Shown: positions 14,288 to 25,513, counted from the first letter of the stretch. The stretch is DNA of 64,000 nt from Adiantum capillus-veneris (GCA_014529385.2 CM043964.1:3083497-3147496), one strand, 5' to 3'. The notes: generated from the letters alone by a model not told the origin. Translations and numbers: made by a program.

Positions 14288-14560
14288 ATCTCCCCCTTAA
14301 ACACATGCTTACACACAAGCTAAGGTTCTCAACAGGAAGAAGGTAAGAGTCATGATGGTTCTCAATTGGATTCATCATTCATGCTCTTTACAACATAGAG
14401 AGATGGATTCAACACTTAAGGTTCTAGTGTGATCATGAGTGGTTCTCAATTGGATTCATCACTCATGTCTACAAAGATACAACATAAGAGGTTCTCACAT
14501 GAGAAATGCAACTTCACAATTGAGATTCAACATAGTGTGTTTAGGGTAGCATCCTTCTTT

Positions 14561-15523
14561 CTAATAAATATCATTTCCTTCACTGTAGCTATATTTGAGT
14601 TGGCCTTTAGCATGTTTATTTGAAGAAGAAATAGAAGTAGAGGGTGAAGAGAAAGCGGAAGTTACCATATTCACTTCATCATTGTCGGAGTGAGCTCTTT
14701 GATCTTCATCATCACTATCATCACTTTCACTTTGCACATAGTTGACACGTTTACCTTTGAAGGTAACCTTCTTGCCGCCGTTGTCGCCATTGCCGCCATT
14801 GCCTTTGGTACAAAATTGAGGTGGATGCCCCAATTTCCCGCACTTCACACATTTTTTGATTTTGTAGCATTCGGAAGATAAGTGGTTGTACTTCCCGCAA
14901 TGCTTGCAAGCCTTGGTGTGCTTTGAACTTGAAACATAGAGTGCTTTTGATGCATTAGTTTCATTGTGTGGGTGCTTGTTGTTATGGTCCTCTTGGAGAG
15001 AGTTGATTACACTTTCTAGTGTAGGGATAGGCTCTTTTTCCTTAAGTACGGTTACAATATTGTCATATGTAGAAGGAAGTGCTTTTAGAAGAACCGCAAC
15101 TTTATCATCATCATCTATATGACACTCAATGTATGAAAGTTGAGTGCATAAGCTTTTTAGCCTATTAACAAGACTAGATAGTGTTTCATTTTCATACATT
15201 GCTAGACCATATAATTGCATCTTGAGAGATATTTTAGAGTGCTTAGATTTTGCCCCAAATGTGCGTTCTAAAGTCTCCCATGCTTGCTTGGCCGATGTGG
15301 CTTCATCTAAGTGGTGAATGATATCATCCGCCACACTAGTGATGAGAATGCCTAGGGCTTTCTCATCCTTGGCTTGACGCTCTCGGATTTGTTGTGCCGT
15401 GAGGTTTTGTGCATCAGTGGTTATGATACTCCATAGCCCTTTTCTCATTAGATGACCCTTGAGTTTCACTTGCCATGTGTGAAATCCGATGCCATTGAAC
15501 ATAGCTATCTCCTTGTTACCCAT
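14561..15523 (-). CDS. gag: Complete Copia-type Gag protein with two CCHC knuckles
   Basis: An uninterrupted frame of about 320 codons. The start chosen is the Met of MGNKEIAMFNGIGFHTWQVK; an in-frame Met nine codons upstream is possible. Features in order: the N-terminal FxTWQVKLKGHLM stretch of the Copia gag family, a UBN2-type helical capsid region with AWETLERTFG, then LLKALPSTYDNIV, then two adjacent zinc knuckles CKHCGKYNHLSSEC and CVKCGKLGHPPQFC, a Gly/Asn/Lys linker and an acidic SDDSDDEDQ stretch. A full Copia polyprotein would continue into protease; this one stops. It probably packages its own RNA, and perhaps others. It is the only long intact reading frame of a known family in the window. 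Confidence 0.9.
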   Translation of the reverse strand: MGNKEIAMFNGIGFHTWQVKLKGHLMRKGLWSIITTDAQNLTAQQIRERQAKDEKALGILITSVADDIIHHLDEATSAKQAWETLERTFGAKSKHSKISLKMQLYGLAMYENETLSSLVNRLKSLCTQLSYIECHIDDDDKVAVLLKALPSTYDNIVTVLKEKEPIPTLESVINSLQEDHNNKHPHNETNASKALYVSSSKHTKACKHCGKYNHLSSECYKIKKCVKCGKLGHPPQFCTKGNGGNGDNGGKKVTFKGKRVNYVQSESDDSDDEDQRAHSDNDEVNMVTSAFSSPSTSISSSNKHAKGQLKYSYSEGNDIY

Positions 15524-15550
15524 AATGCTTAGTGATATGTGAAATTGCAA

Positions 15551-16510
15551 GCAAGGGGGTCCTATTTCAAGACTCTTGAAATGGTGTCTACCCTTTTACA
15601 AAAGCATGTGAGAAATGGGAGATGCGGTAATGAAAAAAGGGATTATGAATAAGCACAAAAATGACAATTATGATTACCAAATATACTCCAAATGTGCCGG
15701 AGTAGATGGGGATGATATAACTCAGCTTTGCCTTGAGATTTGATGTTGAATTTGGAGTCAAATCTGAAATTCTATTTGCTGTTTTGAACTCCACCAATAG
15801 TTGTAGCCAAAAGTGCCTTCAAAATGCCTCCAAAATGAGCTAAAATGACCGCAAAATTGATGTAGAATGACACCAAATGAAGCACCGAGGTTGCCCGATC
15901 TTTGATAAAGGTTCTCGAGGCCGTAAACCACCAATTTTTGAGCTAATGTGGGCTGGAAATTTTCTGTTATGAAACAGAAAATTAAAACATGTACTTCTTG
16001 ACTAGTTTTGTGGTACTAGTCTTCACCGCATTGCCCGCAATGTGTAGAGAACTTATGATGGATTAATGATGAGATTTTAGTGATATTATGAGGCTGAGAA
16101 TGCTCAAATTACAGCAGCAAATCTCAAACTTTGGTTATGAGAAAGAGCTTAGAGAGAGAAAATGAGAGCTAGTGAGGTAGGAGATGCATTGAAATGATGT
16201 AGGAAAGGGTGGATATGAGCTATGGGCTGAGTATGAAGTTGAGAAAGCTTTCCATTAAAGCTTGAGGAGCTGAGGAAGAAGAAGAATCAGCCCCAAAATC
16301 CCACGCCTAGATTTGGGCACCCTTGAGGAGAGAGAAGAGAGAGAAAGTGGCAAAAAGTCAAAAGTAGGTAGAAGAGGTGGCAAGTGGGCATGTGGGCTAG
16401 TGCCCAACTTTTCCTAAAGGAAAGGGAGAGCTGAAAAAATCGTGGGCTTAGAGAGAGAGACTCCTAGAGAGAAGGGAAGTTCACATGAGTAGGCCAAGGA
16501 TCATTCAAAG
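15551..16510 (-). other. Gag-only element leader
   Basis: About 960 bp between the primer site and the gag start on the minus strand. No domain is seen. The small ORF at 15588-15797 is not convincing. A leader this long in a small element probably carries packaging signals; that is an inference. Confidence 0.5.
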
Positions 16511-16521
16511 CTCTGATACCA
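16511..16521 (-). promoter_or_regulatory. Gag-only element primer-binding site
   Basis: The minus strand reads TGGTATCAGAG, complementary to the initiator tRNA-Met 3' end, 2 bp from the 5' LTR. Confidence 0.9.
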
Positions 16522-16523
16522 GT

Positions 16524-16773
16524 TGTTGGGACTCGGCTAGGGTGGATGCTCATGTGAAGCATTCATAGTGAGTGTGTGTGAGTGTAAATGAGAATGTACA
16601 CAATAGAGAAAGAGAATGCAACCTTCTATTATGCAAATGAGAGATTGAGTTACATGCTTGAGAGCCTTCTCTTATATAGGCTTATGATGGAAGGCCTAGA
16701 ATGTTCTAGGGATAGAGATTGTTCCCGCATGGTTTAGGTAAGAGTGAGTGTGAGCTTGTGTTTATACTCTTCA
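16524..16773 (-). repeat. Gag-only element 5' LTR
   Basis: 250 bp, paired with 14038-14287, followed by the CGACA duplication at 16774-16778. It contains TTATATAGG, a possible minus/plus TATA-like run. Confidence 0.95.
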
Positions 16774-16778
16774 CGACA

Positions 16779-16932
16779 TGGGTTGGAAGTGGAGTTTGTG
16801 AAGATAGAAGATCCTGACAAAGTGTGGCAAGAAGTACAGGCTTTGGTGCAAAAGGAAGGTGAGCCAGTAGATGCGTACATACGTAAGTTTTCATTGGCAT
16901 GGGAGTGGATGTGCAAGGCCTTAACACCATAG
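16779..16932 (+). pseudogene. Element B gag, middle part
   Basis: Continuation of the capsid domain: EDPDKVWQEVQALVQKEGEP then IRKFSLAWEWMCKAL, matching the helical repeat of Retrotrans_gag. It ends at TAG 16930-16932, where the frame otherwise continues directly into 16948. The stop is consistent with a former CAG. Confidence 0.75.
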
Positions 16933-16947
16933 GTACCCCCGCCTAAC

Positions 16948-19374
16948 ATGATGAAGAAGGACAGGTTCTTGGCTGGTCTTTGGGAGAATATACGTTGGAG
17001 AGTGGAGCTCAAGAAGCCTAGGACATATGAAGATGCACTAGAGGTAGCAAGGAACAAAGAGTGGAAGTTGAGAAAAATGAGCCAGTTAGGGGTGGAGTCT
17101 TTGCCCATGAGGTCTGAATTTCAGCCTATAGAGTCTTTACAAGGTCGCATGTCAGGGGTTCATCACGAACCAGTGGTTCCTATTACTAATCAGGTTATGC
17201 CAGCAGTGGTCACTACAACAGTGCAAGATGATGGGCTAAGGCAAGACATGAGGCAAATGGTAGATTTGATGAATAATATCAGCCTAAACATGCTAGGTCA
17301 AGTGGGAAATAATCGAGGTCGAGGGAGGTTTGCAAATCAGCCAAGAGGTGAAGAAAGGCCTACGAATGGTGTTGGACAAAGCAATGGTAGGTTTTGGAGG
17401 CAGACGCCCACATGTTATAATTGTGGAGAGTTGGGTCACATCAGCCCGCAATGTGATAAGCCACCAAGGATGGGGGGAGACATGTATCCATTGCCAAGAC
17501 ATGTGCTAACTAGGTCAAATGATTATGGCATCGAAATTAAGGGAGACAAAGGAACCAATGGACTGACCCAAGAGGAAAAGGGAAAGACAAAAGTGCTAAG
17601 TGTAGTCACCTTGGAGAAGGCATCAAAGCTAGAAGATACATTAGTGATGCCTATTGGGAAGAGGACCACAGAGGATAAGGAAGTAAGAAGTGCCCCAGGT
17701 CCTAGTAAGAAGAACGGAAAGAGCCATGAAGGCGAGGATGTCGAGGCCAAGAGGAAAAGGAGAGCTCATCGAAAGTTTCATGTTTCAGATTTTCCACTAG
17801 GGGACGGGCAATTAAGCTATGACTTGAAGGAGGATCTGACGAGCAGGAAGGCAAATGTTACTTTTGGGCAGCTTATAGAGATGGTGCCTAAGCTAAAGCG
17901 ACAGTGGAAGAGGATGGTTAACCCAATGGAGAAAGAGCCAGAGAGAGGTTCAGTAAAGGTGTTGGCAATGGATGAGCTACCGGACATTTGTCCAATAGTA
18001 GATGTGTGGCATAAAAGGAAAAATTTGGGACAAGGTTATGTGGATGGCGGAGCCCAAATGTGCGTCATAACACACTCATGCGTTGAGAAGATGGGTCTCA
18101 CATTGGCTGGGGTGTCAGGTTTTCGGATCAGATTGGCAAACCATCAAAAAGTAAAATGCTTGGGTGTTGTAAAGAGCTTAGAAGTGGAGGCATATGATGC
18201 AAAGGCAGTGGTTGATTTTCATGTGATGCCAGCAGGGTTGGGAGCATATCCTATTATACTAGGCAGACCATGGTTACGTGCAGTGGGAGCTGTTCAAGAT
18301 TGGCGACATGGTACGATTAGCCTCTATGGAAAAACAGGTACCAAGAAGCTTTATAATATGGACACAAGGAAACGATTAGAGGAGCTTTATGAAGATGAGT
18401 ATGAGTCTAGTGATGAAGACTCTTCCACGGTGACAGATGAGGACAGTGATAGCACTACCAGCAGTGATGAGGATGCTGATGTTGCATTTCTTTTGATGGA
18501 CAAAGAAATCCAGGAGATTGGTTTAGTTGCATTTGCGAATGAGGTTGAAGATGAAAGTGAAGGGCCTTATGAAGTGATTGAAGGGCTGATGCAAACCAAG
18601 GTTGAGTTGTCAAAGAAGCAGGAATTGATGACACAAATGATCAGTGGAGACCTCTCAGCTATGGAGAAGGATATATATTTGCATATGCTGGCTAGTTTTC
18701 CTGATTTGTTCATTACTTCATATGAAGAGATCAGAGGGTTCAAGGGTGAAGAGATGCATATAGAGCTGAAAGAAGGTGCTAAGCCAGTGTGGCAAAGGCT
18801 AAGAAGGATGGGTCAAGAGCAAATGGAAGCCTTGCGAGAAGAGGTGAACAAGTTGTTGAAGGCAGGGTTCATAGTCCCTGTGGAGACCACAGAATGGGTG
18901 AGTCCAGTAGTAGTCAGTCCAAAGAAGGATGGGAAGTGGAGAATTTGTGTAGATTTTAAACCCTTAAACGTAGCCACTAAGAAGAACCCATATCCTCTTC
19001 CATTCATCGATCAGATCTTGGATTCAGTGGAAGGTTATGAGAGGTACAATGTGTGTGATGGTTTTTCAGGCTATTTTCAATTGAAGATTGCTCTTAAAGA
19101 CCGCACAAAGATCACTTTTATTACGCCATGGGGCTGCTATTGCTACACAGTATTTCCATTTGGGTTGTCAAATGGACCTTCCTTCTATCAAGAGAGAGCA
19201 AATTGGGTGTTGGAACCATTCATTGGTAGTTGTGTTAAAGCTTTTATGAATGACTTCTGTGTCTATAGCAGTAGGGCTGAACACCATGAGAAGCTGCAGA
19301 TGGTATTGGCTCGATATGATGAATGTGGAGGACAACTAAATCCAAAGAAATGTCATCTAGCACAACCAAGGTGA
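16948..19374 (+). pseudogene. Element B gag end, CCHC, protease and RT
   Basis: 808 codons. Residues 1-55 finish the capsid (KKDRFLAGLWENIRWRV). A zinc knuckle CYNCGELGHISPQC lies near 156-169. The retropepsin has VDGGAQ near residue 366 and ILGRPWL about 85 residues later; DGG in place of DSG/DTG is also seen in related elements here. An acidic Ser/Asp-rich linker follows. RT begins near 600, with WVSPVVVSPKKDGKWR and VDFKPLN. The active-site box reads FMND near 766-769 instead of the expected F-I-D-D, so the first catalytic Asp is lost. The frame ends by a one-base shift near 19370, after which the polyprotein continues at 19375-21899. Confidence 0.9.
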
Positions 19375-21899
19375 AGTTATTGGGCCATATGGTGTCAGAA
19401 AATGGCATTGAAGCTGATCCAGATAAGGTTAAGTCTATTATTCTTCTTCCATCACCTACGAGTACGAAGCAATTGGCAACCTTTATACACAAAGTGAAGT
19501 ACATGGCAAGGTTTATTCCATTTTCTTCTCAGATTCTTTATCCATTACAACAAGTGGCAAAGCATGATCCATTGCAATGGGATGACAAGTGTAAAGAAGT
19601 GTTTCAAGAGGTGAAAGAGGTGTTAGGGGGTTTGTCAGCCATGCAGGCTCCTGATTGGGAGAAAGTGTTTTATGTAAATCCATCAGTAGGGGATGATGCC
19701 ATTGGAGCCATGCTATTGCAAAAGGGGAAGGGCAGCCATTATATGAGGCCAGTGTATTGTGCAAGCCGAGTGAAGTTGGTAGCGGAGAGAAAGTTCTCGG
19801 AAGTAGAGCTAGTGATGGCCAGTGTAATATTTTCTTGTCGACAATTTCGTCATTACTTGCTACCACGGCCTTTTGTTTTCTTGACGAGTTATGCCTTTTT
19901 GCCACAATTAATTAATGGTACTAACATGTCAAATGTGGTGAAGAAATGGGTAATTGAGCTGCAAGATTTTGAGTTCTCTTTTCTAGTGGAAGATAGTAGA
20001 AGGGCGACCCTAGCTGATTTGTTGACCTACAAGGAGAATCCCCTTATTGTTAAGGAAGAGGTGGTGAGAAAGGTAGTTGAAGAAGTGTCACAAATCAGCA
20101 ATGCACATGTGTTGTTCTTTGATGGTTCATACAGAAAGAGCCATGATGCAGCTTCAGGGGGTATAGCACTTTATGATCCAGAGGGGAAGCTAGTATGCAA
20201 GAGAGGGTTCAAATTGGATACTCATAGTAACAATGAGGCTGAATATGCTACTCTGGAAGCTGCATTACACATTTGTTTGAAGCATGGGGTTCGAAGGTTG
20301 AGCATAAAAGGTGATGCCTTGTTAGTGGTGAAGCAAGTGCTGGGTGTGTGGAAGAGCAAGAACACCTCATTGAAGGAAATGTGCTTCAAAATTAAAGGCC
20401 TGTTAAAAAAGCTCGAAGCATGGAGCATCAGACACATTGAACGTGCTCTACATGGAGAGGCACATGAAGCAGCTCAAGGCATGATTGGGGAGCTATTTGT
20501 GTTGAGGACCACTTTACCTCTTTATCATGTCCGGGAAAGTTTGGCTCAAGAAGAGGAGTTTTTGCTAACAGGAATCATTCCAAAGGAGATTCAGAAGTCT
20601 AAGAAGTATGGCTTTGTGCGTAGAGCATACAGGTACAAATTGATTGATGATGTCTTATACATGAAAGGGGCTGATCTCGTGTTGAGACGTGTACCTTGGC
20701 GGGAGGAGCTTTACAGAGTGTTGGAAGAGAATCATGAAGGCGCATGTGGTGGCCATTTTGCTCTAAAGATCACCTTGCATAAGATTTTGCAAGAGGGGTA
20801 TGTATGGCCTAGTTTGCACAAGGATGTTCACCATTGGTGTAGGTCTTGTAATAGGTGTCAAGCATTTGGGAAGAGAGTGTTGAAGCCAGAGATACGAAAA
20901 ACCATTATGGCGTTTGATGTGTTTAAAAAGTGGGGGATTGATGCAATAGGCCCGTTACCTATCACAAGCAGGGGCAAAAGCTATATCTTGACGGCAGTGG
21001 ACTATCTCTCTAGATGGGCAGAGGCTATAGCAGTAAAACTGATCACTGCAAAGGATGTGGCAAAATTTGTGTATGATGAAATATGTTGCAAGTTTGGGGT
21101 GCCATTAGAGCTACTTTCAGATAAGGGGCCAGGATTTAGAGCTAAACTGCTACACTTCTTATGCACAAAGATGAAGATTAGGCACCAGCATACCACTCCT
21201 TATTACCCGCAATGTAATGGATTAAATGAAAGATTCAATGGTGAGTTGGTACAAATTCTTTCTAAAGTGACAGAGCACCAAGGAAAGAATTGGGATTTGG
21301 AATTGCCTAGTGCATTATGGGCTTACCGTACTTCGGTGAAGACAGGTACAGGGTTTACTCCATTTCATTTGGTGTATGGAAAAGAAGCACTATTGCCTGT
21401 GGAGGTAGAGTTTCCTGCAGTCAAAATGTTAGAGAAGTTGCTTGGGCCGCCTAGTGATGCATTCAAAGAGAGGCTCTTGCAGTTACAAGAGGTCCAGTTG
21501 GATAGGATGAGCGCATTGGAGCATTATGGGCAGATGCAGGATAAGGCTTTGGCAAAGATAAATGAACAGGTCAAAAGTAAGGGTATCAAGAAACATGACT
21601 TGGTTTTGCACTACAACAGTAAGCTGGACAACACCTTCCAAAAGAAGTTTCAAATTAAGTGGGAAGGCCCTTTCAAGGTAGTGGAGTGTTTTCCAAATGG
21701 CACATATCAGTTGGCTCACCTGGATGGTGTTCTACATAAGTCAAGGGTAAATGGATTGCGTCTTAAATTGTATCATGCTAGATTGATGATGGTGGAGCAA
21801 GATGATCTGTCTGTGGAGCAAGCAATGTTGGTGAAGGATGAGGAGACCTGTGATGCGGCGAGTCTCATATCTCTCTTTGCTGCTGTTGATCATGAATGA
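19375..21899 (+). pseudogene. Element B RT end, two RNase H domains and integrase
   Basis: This frame continues RT with VKLLGHMVSENGIEAD. It then encodes the Gypsy RNase H (VNPSVGDDAIGAMLLQ, about 19670) and a second, archaeal-type RNase H (FFDGSYRKSHDAA near 20120, HSNNEAEYATLEAAL, GDALLVVKQV). An H2C2 zinc site follows (GGHF ... CRSCNRC, about 20740-20860), then the integrase core with WGIDAIG, LSDKGPGF and NGLNERFN supplying the three acidic residues, and a C-terminal barrel (KWEGPFKVVECFPNGTYQLA). The last codons run into the polypurine tract. Within this part the frame is intact. Confidence 0.92.
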
Positions 21900-21907
21900 T
21901 CTAGCAG

Positions 21908-21920
21908 GCTAGGGGATGGG
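21908..21920 (+). promoter_or_regulatory. Element B polypurine tract region
   Basis: GGCTAGGGGATGG lies a few bases before the 3' LTR at 21928. Confidence 0.55.
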
Positions 21921-21927
21921 CAAATTA

Positions 21928-23069
21928 TGTCAGGAGTTTTTTTGAGCAAGGGATTGCGCATATGTACATACACATGCATGGTGCATCAAATAAAGGATTA
22001 CCCAATTTCCATAGCCAGGTGGTTACGTGGGGCCCACGTGTGTACAAGTAGAACAGGGTGTACATAGTGCAGCGATTTTCACTATTATCAGTACTAGTGT
22101 GTTTTTTCTACAGTAAGGAGGAGTTGGTAGCGCGTAAAACTTCTCGAGGAAGCTATCCGCGGGCCGATGACATGAGGTCAGCAAGTGCATCAGATGGCAT
22201 CTAGTGGCGTCAGGAGGGCGAACGAGGTCAATATTTGCACGGGGATGAGCACGGACAGAACGTGGGTGTTTTCTTGTGAGAGTTATGCAGAAAGGTCATC
22301 ATTAGGACCACTTTTTGGGGCCACCTCACGTGGTGGCGAGATGCATTATTGGAAAAAAGCTGAGTGCCAGGTGTGCGAATGATGCAAAAAGGTGACAACT
22401 ATGCACTGCGAGGTCAGTTTTTGGCCTGTTCGGGGTCCGTTTGAGGTCATCTAAAAGGCCAAGGGTGCCCAAGTAATAAAGCTAAGTGTGGGAACTGAAA
22501 AAACAGAGAGAAGACCAGAAAAAACGTGGAGAAGAGAGGAGGAACAGCCGCAGGTGTGTTTTTGCTCATTTTGGAGCCTGTTTTGGTCGTAAACTGCTCA
22601 TCCGAGGTCGGATTTGAGCACTTTGACATTGTAGACTGGGGTTTTGGGCCGTTCCGGACGCGATGGTGCTGTCCATTTTGCCAAATTCTTCACCCTTTTT
22701 CTGATTTTTTTGCTGTGTAAGTTTCTCCTATGAATTAAGCTTCTTCTCTAATTTGTGATTGTATCTGGCATATTCTACCCATATTGTGTGAGATGTTTGC
22801 CCCATTGGTGTTGGCCCAAGCTCATTTGTATATAAACATCATAAATTCTCCTCTTTTGAGCTGATTTTTTGGGGTGTGTGTGTGTGTTTGTGTGGAGTGG
22901 GTAAGTGGATAGTCTCTCTCCTCTCACTCCAGAGGTGTGTTCCTTGTCTCGGCCAGGTGTGTTGTGTAAGCCGAGTGGTGCCCTATAGTGTGTGTGTGTG
23001 TGTGTATCTTCCCAAGAGTGTGTGTCGGGTCGTTATAGAGGCACTATGTGTGTTTTCATCCCGCTCACA
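21928..23069 (+). repeat. Element B 3' LTR
   Basis: Pairs with 11591-12735. It keeps TATATAAAC at about 22829, a possible TATA box that reads TATCTAAAC in the 5' LTR. Confidence 0.95.
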
Positions 23070-23100
23070 ACGTCTCCTGCACCCTCAATGTCATACACAA
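23070..23100 (-). other. 31-bp island of element D between B and C
   Basis: It contains the right ACGT duplication of B (23070-23073) and the left ACAA duplication of C (23097-23100). On the minus strand it codes for YDIEGAGD of D's protease, in frame with both flanks. Confidence 0.85.
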
Positions 23101-24403
23101 TGATGGGGGCTTTTCACAAGCCAAGCTCCCATACCCCTCTTCTCTCGTCCCCACCCCATGAAAACCCCCTCTTAGGGAGGGAGTGATAAAAGGCATTGGA
23201 AAAAGTAAGAAAAAAATAAAGTATGATTATGTAAATATATAAGAAAGGTAAAATAGGCCACCTCATGCCTGCGGGGTAGCCCATCCCCACCTTGCTTCCT
23301 TTTTCTTCACTGTTGCCCCGCCGGGTGTCCCTTGTCCTCTCCTCCACTCAAAAGGTCAAGCCCCTCTCTCTTCCCCTTGTCCTTTTCTTCTTTCTCTCTC
23401 CCCTCAAGCTACCCCACCTCTCACCAATAATGCATTCTAACTCACCAATAATGCATCCTAACTCACATGCAACTTACCCTATCTTCCAAAATAGTATACC
23501 CCACCCCCCCTTTCTCTCTCCTATCATATCCCATGACCCAAATACCCCCCTCTCTCTCTAAAGGGCGCCATGTCTCTTGTCTTGTAGCTAAATAACCTCC
23601 CCCACACTCACACACACTCAGTTTCATTGAAAAAGGTGCCCACAGACCCATCCCCACCCGGTGGTTACCTGATTTTTCTTGTGTTCACACACATCTGCAC
23701 ATAGATTCACCTCTGAACAAACTCCCCTCTCTCCCCTCTTGTAATTACTTTAGTCTCCATGTCACCTCTCACTTTTTTTCATCAACCCATCTCTCTCTCT
23801 TAGTCTCTCTCTCATGAGACTTCTCTTCTGGCACATATACACACAGTCAGACAAGTGGGGCCCACAGTCACATGGTCTATATAGATAATGATTTCTTCAT
23901 TTCTAAATTCGATAATTTCTCCCCCCTCCTCCCCTATATAAAGAGGGGTCACCATCACACTAAATACACACAACATCACCAAAGAACACACTATTCACTG
24001 TGTGTGCCTAGTGCACAAACACACACCCACACCATCACCATCACCGCAATCACCATGCTTGTCTTGAGCATGACCTCTACACACTTGGCTATGGAAGATG
24101 AAGGGCAACTAAATGAAGGATGATGGCCATAACCCTCGTGCGAGTCTTCGCCATCAACTCCCACCTATCCACCATGTGCTCTACCACTCTCTCCCTTCTC
24201 ATTCCCCTACCCTATGCTCCCCATTTCATCGCTTTATTCTCTAAATAAAGCTTGAGGTTTTGTGAGTATGTTTTCTTGCAATGTTTTGCCCATGTGAGGT
24301 GTGCGGAATCGCCACCTAATCTTGTGTTTGGAGTGAGCTTGTGTATGTGTGAAGGGTGTGCGGATTCGCCATCCTTTTGTGATGCCTAAGTACTAAGCCG
24401 CTA

Positions 24404-24449
<46 letters not shown>

Positions 24450-24658
24450 TGATCTCATTCCCTTTCCTCTTCATCATTACTCCCAAGCATCCATCTCTCT
24501 TGGATGACAACTTTGTTATGGTGGTGTGCTGTTTGTGTCCTAGCCGCTGAAGCTAGGTGGTGCCCCTGTTTGCTTTACCATGACAGGCTCGAGGCGTGCC
24601 ATTCGGTCCCTGGTGTTTCAGAGGCCGTCGGGGTTCGGGGTTCGCTTTTCTCCCGTCA
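23101..24658 (+). repeat. Element C 5' LTR
   Basis: Begins TGATGGGGGC and ends CTCCCGTCA. It contains a TATA box near 23934, AATAAA at 24245 and a long CT tract at 24408-24446 that is shorter in the 3' LTR. Confidence 0.95.
23934..23942 (+). promoter_or_regulatory. TATA box of element C 5' LTR
   Basis: CTATATAAAGAGGGG in the 5' LTR. In the 3' LTR the same place reads CTATGTAAAGAGGGG (about 31609), so only the upstream copy keeps a good TATA box. Confidence 0.65.
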
Positions 24659-24677
24659 TTTGGTGCCCCCACTGAGT
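24659..24677 (+). promoter_or_regulatory. Element C primer-binding site
   Basis: TTTGGTGCCCCCACTGAG directly follows the LTR and resembles the site in element B. The tRNA is not identified. Confidence 0.6.
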
Positions 24678-24728
24678 ATCTTTTCATGAAACCCTTTAGT
24701 TACAAGACTGAAACCCCTAAAATTGTGA

Positions 24729-25430
24729 ATGAATGAATGGCTAGCAGGATTTTCTAATTGCATGACAGAAGAAGAAGAGCTCCAAGCACAACTAGACGAA
24801 CTCCGCATCTCCATAGAAGCTCGAGTGCCAGGCGTAACGGTAATTGATTTGCAGTGGGAGAGTCAAACAACACGCCAAACCCAGTGGATATACATAGGCC
24901 AAGTGCCAAGAAGAAGAAGGAGAAGGTCGAAACCATGTCTGCAACCTACAATTAACCCACAACAACAAAATGGAAGGAGCTCTACACAATAGAGAATCAA
25001 CACTATTCTACTTTGAGAATCGGGTAACTCAAGTCACCGAGGTAATTATCACAGTCAGTTTTCAAGTCGCACCTGATGCTGCAGCACAGATAACGGAATC
25101 ATTGGCTCACACTCTCACTAGAGAAACTAGGGATCTACTGAGTTTGTTTCAGGAAATAACACCACCCTCTCCAACAAGCTTGGACAGTGACTAAGCACCT
25201 CTAAGCTTCACATGAATCAGTACAACCTACCTCAAGACAGATCACACATACCAACACGTGTACGCTCAATCAAGGTAATACTGGATTTGAAGGCTCACTA
25301 CCAGCACGTCATTGACACCATGCTGGGTGGGGAGGGATTTTTTGAGGTTCTGGCATCAGATCAACCATTTGTCCTACCTTTGGTACAAGGCAATGTACCG
25401 TTTGAAGTTTTAATCTGTGTCCTAGTATAA
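24729..25430 (+). pseudogene. Pre-gag leader ORFs of element C
   Basis: Three overlapping or adjacent small frames (24729-24992, 24970-25194, 25212-25430) fill the leader between the primer site and gag. The first opens with an acidic helix EEEELQAQLDELRISIEA and later a basic run of Arg. The last 36 residues of the third match the end of the pre-gag ORF of element B without gaps and stop at the equivalent place, 84 bp before gag. I read these as pieces of one decayed protein of unknown function; the joins are not proven. Confidence 0.5.
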
Positions 25431-25513
25431 GAGGGTATACACGCCTCCTTGTAAAGAAGAAAAAAACTTTTGCAAGTTAAGCAGTGTGTCTTTTTAACTC
25501 TCTCTCAGTAATC

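Larger units (their letters stand above)
14038..16773 (-). mobile_element. Gag-only non-autonomous Copia-type element (TR-GAG-like)
   Basis: Two 250-bp LTRs (14038-14287 and 16524-16773), identical as far as I can read, are flanked by a perfect CGACA duplication. On the minus strand a tRNA-Met primer site (16521-16511) and a polypurine tract (about 14304-14288, AAGGGGGAGAT) are both in place. The only coding region is a complete gag. There is no trace of protease, integrase or RT in 2.7 kb, so movement must depend on another element's enzymes. Identical LTRs imply very recent insertion. This fits the published class of terminal-repeat retrotransposons with a GAG domain. Confidence 0.93.
11591..23069 (+). 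mobile_element. Gypsy element B with dual RNase H, nearly full length
   Basis: LTRs of 1,145 and 1,142 bp are flanked by ACGT (11587-11590 and 23070-23073). Order: 5' LTR, primer site, leader with a pre-gag ORF, gag, CCHC, protease, RT, RNase H, second RNase H, H2C2, integrase, polypurine tract, 3' LTR. It is broken by the 2.7-kb insert in gag, a TAG at 16930, a frameshift near 19370 and an Asp-to-Asn change in the RT active site. The second RNase H of RVT_3 type is characteristic of Tat-like plant Gypsy lineages. LTR divergence is about 3% by eye. Confidence 0.93.

Noticed and set aside
18037-18060. DGG in element B protease as an inactivating mutation
   Set aside because: DGG-type sites are common in this group of plant Gypsy elements and E's PR1 also has DGG, so it is probably a lineage variant.
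19340-19400. Programmed frameshift between the two B pol frames
   Set aside because: The break falls inside RT, no slippery heptamer is evident, and C has no frameshift at this place; a simple indel is likelier.
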